A DNA stretch of 10,907 nucleotides from Hungatella sp. UBA3147 (GTDB lineage: Bacteria; Bacillota; Clostridia; Lachnospirales; Lachnospiraceae). The position numbers and the translations under genes are program-made. The stretch spans positions 1-10,907 of the forward strand of contig DEYX01000117.1 in assembly GCA_002365025.1 (NCBI GenBank). The letters are read 5' to 3'. Below are positions 6,277 to 10,907 of the stretch, piece by piece (position 1 is the stretch's first letter; each line of letters starts with the position of its first letter). The notes beneath the pieces were generated by a model that ran no database searches, had not been told where the DNA came from, and saw only the letters and a program-made list of their open reading frames with translations.

Positions 6277-6726
6277 ATGAAGAGGGTTCGGACAAAACAG
6301 ATGATACCGCTGTTTATGGCAGGATTTGCCGTTGTTTTCGGATGGGTGGGTGTTTTTAAGCTGGGTTTCTGGAAGCCTGCTCAGGGGCCGGCACCAGGTT
6401 TTTTTCCGTCGATTATGGCGGTTGTTATGTTTTTGGCCAGTATACTTGCTTTTATCCAGTCTTTCAAAGAAGATGGGACTGTGAAATATGAAAAGCAGGA
6501 ATTGCTGGTCATCGCATCGGGAGCAGGAATTATTCTTGCAACCTTTCTTATAGGACTTGTGGGGAGCTGCTTTCTTTATATTATTTTATGGCTGAAAGTA
6601 TTTGAAAAAGCAAGCTGGAAGGATACACTGATTATTCTGGCCGTGGTCGCTTTCATTGTAATTGGAGTATTTGGCTTGTGGCTGGGGATACAATTTCCCC
6701 TGGGTCTGATGGAATACATTTTATAA
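6277..6726 (+). CDS. tctB: Tripartite tricarboxylate transporter, small membrane subunit TctB
   Basis: A 149-residue hydrophobic protein with about four membrane segments (roughly 8-28, 40-60, 74-103 and 115-140) and the family-typical 'GFFPSIMAVVM' element after the first segment. TctB is the small, poorly conserved integral membrane subunit that works with TctA in secondary uptake of carboxylates. The frame is open from a TTG at 6259, but that start lies within the ribosome binding site. GGGGAGG (6261-6267) with 9-nt spacing supports ATG 6277. It lies 22 bp after pdxA2 and 16 bp before tctA, the usual tctB-tctA-tctC grouping apart from local order. Confidence 0.85.
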   Translation: MKRVRTKQMIPLFMAGFAVVFGWVGVFKLGFWKPAQGPAPGFFPSIMAVVMFLASILAFIQSFKEDGTVKYEKQELLVIASGAGIILATFLIGLVGSCFLYIILWLKVFEKASWKDTLIILAVVAFIVIGVFGLWLGIQFPLGLMEYIL

Positions 6727-6742
6727 AGGGGGAAGAACAAAG

Positions 6743-8260
6743 ATGCAGAATTTACAACTTTTACTTCATGGTTTTCAGACGGCCCTTACGTTCCAAAATG
6801 TGGGGGCGGCACTGATAGGAGCAGTATTGGGCCTCATTGTAGGGGCAATGCCGGGAATTGGCAGTCTTGCTGGGGTGGCTCTTTTATTGCCATTGACCTA
6901 TAAGTTCAATCCCACAACGGCAATCATTATGCTGGGTGCCCTGTATTATTCCAATATGTATGGCGGCAGCTTCAGTGCAATCCTTTTAAACATTCCAGGA
7001 GATTCACCGGCAATCATGACGGCTTTGGATGGCTATCCAATGGCTTCAAAGAAAAAAAGGCCTGGGCAGGCGCTTTTAACTGCTGATTTATCTTCTTTTA
7101 TCGGAGGATCCATTGGTATCTGCATACTTACATTTACCGGCCCGGCATTGGCGAATCTGGGATTGAAATTCGGTCCTTCTGAAATGACGGCTCTTCTTTT
7201 GATCGCCATGACTTCCATCAGCTGGCTTGTAGGAGAAAACCCTACAAAGGGTGTGGTTATTACCATGTTCGGGATTATACTGGCAAGCATTGGCATGGAT
7301 ACGTTGTCAGGTGTGCCCAGGTACGATTTTGGAAACATGTACTTGCTTGGAGGCATTCCGTTTACCCCTTATATCATTGGAGCGGTTGGATTCTCACAGG
7401 TTATCAAACTTATTATGGAACGTGAACAGGGAAAGGGCGGGGCGGCTACGGATATGAAATTGACCATTCGGGGCAGCATGATTACCAGACATGATTTCAT
7501 GCGCCTTCTTCCTCCGGCTCTGCGTTCCGGGTTTCTCGGCACATTTATTGGGGTGCTTCCAGGGGCTGGAGCAACAACAGGTTCTTTCATGGGATATGCG
7601 GTCCAGAAGAAGATGAAGAGCGAAGAAGAACTTGGAACCGGAGCAATTGAAGGAATTGCGTCCTGTGAAGCAGCCAACAATGCAGCGGCAGCTGGGGCGT
7701 TTGCCCCGCTTCTCGCTCTTGGAATCCCCGGATCGGGAACCGGAGCCGTACTGTTAGGAGGACTGATGATGTGGGGATTGAATCCGGGGCCGCTGTTATT
7801 TACAAATGAACCGGATTTTACGTGGGGACTAATTGCCTCTCTGTTCTTGTCAAACATTCTGACATTGGCAATTGCGGTCTGCGTGATCCCGTTTCTGCTT
7901 AAAATACTGTCCGTACCAGTGAAATACATGATACCGTGCATTACTGTTGTGTGTGTGGTAGGATCATACAGTTCCAGCTATTCCATGTATGGGGTTCTGA
8001 TCATGTTTTTATCTGGTATTGCCGGGTATCTGTTAAATAAGAATGATTATCCGACAGCGCCCATGCTGTTGTCCTTTGTATTGGCGCCACTTCTGGAATC
8101 AAACATGCGCAAAGCATTTATTATATCCGGAGGCAGTCTGGATATTTTCTTTACAAGGCCTATCACCTGTGTACTTATGGTTTTGTTTTTTGGTGTAGTG
8201 GCAGTTCCTGTTGTCAAATCAATGATGAAAAACAAGACAGCAGGAAAAGCCTTAAAATAA
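6743..8260 (+). CDS. tctA: Tripartite tricarboxylate transporter, large membrane subunit TctA
   Basis: A 505-residue, very hydrophobic protein of the size usual for TctA (about 500), with roughly 10-12 membrane segments. It is the main ion-driven permease subunit. The two diagnostic repeats are clear: an N-terminal half with 'GAMPGIGSLAG' and then 'YYSNMYGGSFSAILLNIPG' plus 'ALDGYPMA', and a second half with 'GVLPGAGATTGSFMGY', 'EGIASCEAANNAAAAGAF' and 'LALGIPGSGTGAVLLGG'. AAGGGGG (6726-6732) lies 10 nt before the ATG. With TctB before and TctC after, the transporter is complete and looks intact. The substrate is not encoded in TctA alone. Operon company suggests a sugar acid rather than citrate. 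Confidence 0.93.
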   Translation: MQNLQLLLHGFQTALTFQNVGAALIGAVLGLIVGAMPGIGSLAGVALLLPLTYKFNPTTAIIMLGALYYSNMYGGSFSAILLNIPGDSPAIMTALDGYPMASKKKRPGQALLTADLSSFIGGSIGICILTFTGPALANLGLKFGPSEMTALLLIAMTSISWLVGENPTKGVVITMFGIILASIGMDTLSGVPRYDFGNMYLLGGIPFTPYIIGAVGFSQVIKLIMEREQGKGGAATDMKLTIRGSMITRHDFMRLLPPALRSGFLGTFIGVLPGAGATTGSFMGYAVQKKMKSEEELGTGAIEGIASCEAANNAAAAGAFAPLLALGIPGSGTGAVLLGGLMMWGLNPGPLLFTNEPDFTWGLIASLFLSNILTLAIAVCVIPFLLKILSVPVKYMIPCITVVCVVGSYSSSYSMYGVLIMFLSGIAGYLLNKNDYPTAPMLLSFVLAPLLESNMRKAFIISGGSLDIFFTRPITCVLMVLFFGVVAVPVVKSMMKNKTAGKALK

Positions 8261-8279
8261 AAAAACGGAGGAGTTTACA

Positions 8280-9266
8280 ATGAAAAGCAGGAAGATATTT
8301 TTAGCAGCAGGGGTGATAGCGGTCTCTCTGATTACAGGGGGCTGTAACAGCAATCAGGCGGCAGGTGGTCCGTTTGCTCCAAAGGAAAACGTATCATGGG
8401 TTGTAACAAGCAAGCCGGGAGGCGGAAGTGATATTTATACCCGTATGATTTCTGATATCATGGTAAGTGAAAAAATGCTGGATCAAACGGTCCTGGTCAC
8501 AAATAAAACGGATGGAGGCGGTGAGATCGGAAGAAATGAGGTTGCCAACACAAAAGGAAAAAAATCGGATTATACCCTTTTGACCTTTAACAGCGGGGAT
8601 CTGATGCCAATGGTACAAAATACGGCCAATCGTTCAAAAAACTTCAGGATTCTTGCAATTATGGCAGTTGACAAGCAGTTGATTTTTAAAGGAGAAAAAA
8701 CAAGGTACCAGGATTTTTCCCAGGCCATCGAGGCTGCAAAGAATGGGACTAAGGTAGTGATAGGAGGTTCAAAGGGTGATGACATCGCAACCTATGAAGC
8801 CATGCTTACTGAAATCGGGCTTACCCAGGATCAGATGAGTTATATTACCTATGATTCCACCGGCGATGCCATTACAGCGATTCTTGGAGGCCATATAGAA
8901 TTCGTGATTTCCAAGCCTGCGGCAGCCTCGGAGTATGTGGAGGCGGGGGCCCTGATCCCGGTTCTGGCTTTGGCTGAGGAACGTTATTCCGGTAACCTGG
9001 CAGATGCTCCCACCTTAAGTGAGATCGGTGACTATAAGAATGTGGAGATTCCGGTGTGGCGAGGTGTGGCGGCTCCGGCAGCCATGAGTGACGCTGCAGC
9101 TGCTTACTGGAGTGACTTACTGGGAAAGGTTGCCCAGACGGATAAGTGGAAAACGGAATATCTTGAGAAGAATAAACTGATTGCTGATTATAAAGATATG
9201 GAGGCAGCAGCAGAATATGTAACCAGATACGAGGAGGACTTCATGGCGGCTAATGGGATAAAATAG
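8280..9266 (+). CDS. tctC: Tripartite tricarboxylate transporter substrate-binding lipoprotein TctC
   Basis: A 328-residue extracytoplasmic binding protein of the TctC/Bug family, which captures carboxylates and delivers them to TctAB. The N-terminus has a basic start (KSRK), a hydrophobic core and cysteine 22 in ITGGC. The residue at -3 is T rather than the usual L, but the rest is a standard lipoprotein signal expected in a Gram-positive. The mature part begins with the family pattern 'VSWVVTSKPGGGSDIYTRM', and 'VLVTNKTDGGGEIGRNEV' contains the glycine-rich ligand loop that binds a carboxylate in Bug proteins. GGAGGAG (8267-8273) lies 6 nt before the ATG and 19 bp separate it from tctA. Its ligand probably defines the substrate of the operon. 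Confidence 0.92.
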   Translation: MKSRKIFLAAGVIAVSLITGGCNSNQAAGGPFAPKENVSWVVTSKPGGGSDIYTRMISDIMVSEKMLDQTVLVTNKTDGGGEIGRNEVANTKGKKSDYTLLTFNSGDLMPMVQNTANRSKNFRILAIMAVDKQLIFKGEKTRYQDFSQAIEAAKNGTKVVIGGSKGDDIATYEAMLTEIGLTQDQMSYITYDSTGDAITAILGGHIEFVISKPAAASEYVEAGALIPVLALAEERYSGNLADAPTLSEIGDYKNVEIPVWRGVAAPAAMSDAAAAYWSDLLGKVAQTDKWKTEYLEKNKLIADYKDMEAAAEYVTRYEEDFMAANGIK

Positions 9267-9285
9267 CGGATCAGGAGGAAATATT

Positions 9286-10116
9286 ATGAAACTATGCTAT
9301 CAGGTAGCTACTCCGGATGTAGCAGCTGCAGAATCGGTAACCGCTTATCAGGGAGTGCTTTCAGAAAGCTTTCAGGCTCTTGCCGGTCTTGGCTATGATG
9401 GGGTTGAGCTTATGGCTCTCGATCCGTCCCGGCTTGACTGGGAGGATGTAAAAGCAGAAGCAAGGAAGAACCGATTGGCGGTAGTTCTTGTTTGTACCGG
9501 AGAGATATTCGGCCAGCTTGGGCTAAGCTATACGGATCCCAGGGCGGAAATACGGGCAGAAGCCATTAGGCGCTCCAGGGAAATGATTGATTTTGCCTGC
9601 TTTCTGGGAGCGGATATAAATATTGGACGTATCAGAGGTCAATATTCCAGGGAACTATCCAGGAATGAGACGGAAGAGCTGGCTGTCAAGGCATTTCAGG
9701 AGCTTTCGGATTATGCGAGGCCAAGGAACGTTAGAATAGCTCTGGAAACGGTTACCATCATGCAGACCAATTTCATTAATACTCTGGAAGAAGGGGCCAG
9801 GCTGGCAGACCGGGTAGGCCGGGGGAATTTTAAGCTGATGATGGATGTGTTCCATTTGAACCTGGAGGAGAAAGATATCTGTGAAGCGATCCGCAGATAC
9901 AGTTCTTATAACATACATGTGCATCTGGCAGACAATAACCGGAGATATCCAGGCAGCTGTGGATTAAATTTTGAAAAAATCATCAATGCCTTCAAAGAAT
10001 GCGGCTATGAAGGGAATTTCTGTACGGAAATTTATCAGATTCCCAATCAGTATGAGGCGGCTAAGAGGGCGGCCATGCATTTAAAGCCAATCTTAAACAA
10101 GGTATATGGGACATAG
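9286..10116 (+). CDS. TIM-barrel sugar (phosphate) isomerase/epimerase-like protein
   Basis: A 276-residue protein of the xylose-isomerase-like TIM-barrel superfamily (AP endonuclease 2 fold), which includes hydroxypyruvate isomerase, OtnI, tagatose/psicose epimerases, inosose dehydratase and apiose isomerase. The predicted metal-binding set is present: E154 in 'ALETV', D187 in 'MMDVFHLN' (with H190), H211/H213 in 'IHVHLADNNRRYPG', and E248 in 'CTEIY'. The 'HLADNNRRYPG' element is typical of the epimerase and hydroxypyruvate-isomerase group. AGGAGG (9273-9278) is 7 nt upstream of the ATG. It follows tctC by 19 bp and precedes the racemase-like gene by 16 bp. The likely job is isomerising or epimerising an intermediate of the imported sugar acid. 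Whether the substrate is phosphorylated cannot be told. Confidence 0.8.
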   Translation: MKLCYQVATPDVAAAESVTAYQGVLSESFQALAGLGYDGVELMALDPSRLDWEDVKAEARKNRLAVVLVCTGEIFGQLGLSYTDPRAEIRAEAIRRSREMIDFACFLGADINIGRIRGQYSRELSRNETEELAVKAFQELSDYARPRNVRIALETVTIMQTNFINTLEEGARLADRVGRGNFKLMMDVFHLNLEEKDICEAIRRYSSYNIHVHLADNNRRYPGSCGLNFEKIINAFKECGYEGNFCTEIYQIPNQYEAAKRAAMHLKPILNKVYGT

Positions 10117-10132
10117 AAAGGGGAACGCGGAT

Positions 10133-10813
10133 ATGAAGACTGTGGCATTGATCCATACAGTCAAACGTGTAGCTGATACATTTGAAGAGGCGCTTAGGGC
10201 CGGAGTGGATGAAACGATCAGGGTTTATAATCTGCTGGATGATTATCTGGCCGATCATCCTAATGAAGTTGGTGAATTTACCATAAATAACAGGAACCGT
10301 CTGTTCCAGGATTTAAAGACCCAGGAAATGACCGGTGCGGATCTCATCGTTACTACCTGCTCAACCTTGACACCGGTTGTGGATATGCTTCGGCCATTAA
10401 TAAAGGTGCCGGTAATCGCCATTGATGATGCCATGGCGTCAAAGGGGGTGACTCACGGCAGGCGGATCCTTATTATGGCAACGGCAGAGAGTACGGTTGA
10501 GCCCACCAGGGAAAAGCTGAAAAAAGAAGCTGCTGCGGCAGGCATTGAAATTGACCTGGATCAGATCGTCTGCAGGGAGGCATTTCAAGCCATGAAGGAA
10601 CTGAAAATGAATGTTCACGACAACATTCTGAAGGAAGAGGCAGGAAAAATCAGGAATTATGACTGTGTGATTCTTGCCCAGGCTTCCATGGCCCATCTTC
10701 AGAAGGACATGGAAGAGATCAGCAAAATTGTGACTTTATCCAGCCCCTCCCTGTGTATCAGACAGATAAATGAATATTTTAAAGCGGAAGGAGAGCAACA
10801 ATATGAATGCTGA
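10133..10813 (+). CDS. Aspartate/glutamate racemase superfamily protein, single catalytic cysteine
   Basis: A 226-residue member of the Asp/Glu/hydantoin racemase fold. The first catalytic cysteine is present (C76 in 'VTTCSTLTP'), and the 'VPVIAIDDAMA' segment that lines the site is also typical. The position of the second cysteine ('GCTG' in true racemases) is instead 'LAQASMA' (181-187), giving Q183 there. A two-base racemase would lack one acid/base group, so a different reaction or a one-cysteine isomerase is more likely. The frame is open from ATG 10106, but AAAGGGGAA (10117-10125) points to ATG 10133, which gives a normal beta-strand start 'KTVALIHTV'. It follows the isomerase by 16 bp, and its stop overlaps the next gene by 11 bp, so translational coupling is likely. 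A related family appears near sugar-acid enzymes in other operons (family knowledge). Its role here is unknown. Confidence 0.78.
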   Translation: MKTVALIHTVKRVADTFEEALRAGVDETIRVYNLLDDYLADHPNEVGEFTINNRNRLFQDLKTQEMTGADLIVTTCSTLTPVVDMLRPLIKVPVIAIDDAMASKGVTHGRRILIMATAESTVEPTREKLKKEAAAAGIEIDLDQIVCREAFQAMKELKMNVHDNILKEEAGKIRNYDCVILAQASMAHLQKDMEEISKIVTLSSPSLCIRQINEYFKAEGEQQYEC

Positions 10814-10907
10814 AAGACAGCAGGAATTACAACACTTATGTTTAAGATTTCGTAACGAATTGATTGATCTGCTTTACCACATACAAACCGGTCATCCGGG
10901 CGGATCT
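10803..10907 (+). CDS. Transketolase, N-terminal (thiamine diphosphate-binding) subunit, 3' truncated by window edge
   Basis: The first 35 codons are visible. They read 'MNAERQQELQHLCLRFRNEL' and then end in 'TGHPGGS', the highly conserved start of transketolase where the histidine contacts thiamine diphosphate. The short N-terminal leader before this motif fits the split form, in which N- and C-terminal halves are separate genes in many Firmicutes, though a full-length enzyme cannot be excluded. GGAAGGAG (10786-10793) lies 9 nt before the ATG, inside the previous gene, and the start overlaps that gene's end by 11 bp. Transketolase moves two-carbon ketol units between sugar phosphates. Here it would channel the product of the isomerase or a related enzyme into the pentose phosphate pool. 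Confidence 0.85.
   Translation, partial: MNAERQQELQHLCLRFRNELIDLLYHIQTGHPGGS

Noticed and set aside
7369..7941. 190-codon open frame on the minus strand within tctA
   Set aside because: It is an antisense shadow of the clearly conserved TctA coding sequence, with no ribosome binding site or recognisable domain.
10106..10132. Earlier ATG for the racemase-fold protein
   Set aside because: It lies inside the isomerase gene and upstream of the AAAGGGGAA ribosome binding site. The next ATG at 10133 gives the normal family start.

Overview
The window looks like a low-to-mid-GC Firmicute of the Lachnospiraceae / Clostridium cluster XIVa type (Lacrimispora- or Hungatella-like). This is an inference from strong AGGAGG-type ribosome binding sites before nearly every gene, short intergenic gaps, AT-rich spacers and the style of the proteins. 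No taxonomic marker gene is present. All genes are on the + strand and form two transcription blocks.

Block A (1 to about 4757) is the 3' part of an operon. It has the C-terminal part of a PotA/FbpC-type ABC transporter ATPase, a PotD-like lipoprotein substrate-binding protein, an adenine-deaminase-family amidohydrolase with several altered active-site motifs, and a second amidohydrolase of the MtaD/SsnA/chlorohydrolase family. The block ends in a clear 10-bp stem terminator. The permease genes are presumably upstream of the window. The simplest reading is uptake of a nitrogen compound, perhaps a purine or related base, followed by hydrolytic deamination.

A 490-bp gene-free stretch (4758-5246) separates the blocks and is the most informative non-coding part. 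It holds a hairpin with a Shine-Dalgarno-like loop, a cluster of TTTCAAA/TTTGAAA half-sites spaced by whole helical turns, a GTAACGTTAC palindrome, a near-consensus sigma-54 (-24/-12) promoter with exact GG-N10-GC spacing, and an inverted repeat at the expected 5' end of the transcript. The layout is that of a promoter driven by RpoN and an enhancer-binding activator.

Block B (5247 to the window end) is a tightly spaced operon: PdxA2-like dehydrogenase, a complete tripartite tricarboxylate transporter (TctB, TctA, TctC), a TIM-barrel sugar isomerase/epimerase-like protein, an Asp/Glu-racemase-superfamily protein lacking the second catalytic cysteine, and the start of a split transketolase N-terminal subunit. 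This combination suggests catabolism of a small sugar acid (a four-carbon acid such as threonate/erythronate, or a branched apiose/apionate-type compound). The TTT system would import it, PdxA2 would oxidise a phosphorylated acid to a triose phosphate, and the transketolase would feed the carbon into the pentose phosphate pool. The expected kinase (for example a DUF1537 protein) and the transketolase C-terminal subunit are not in the window and would be looked for just downstream. The exact substrate cannot be read from the sequence.
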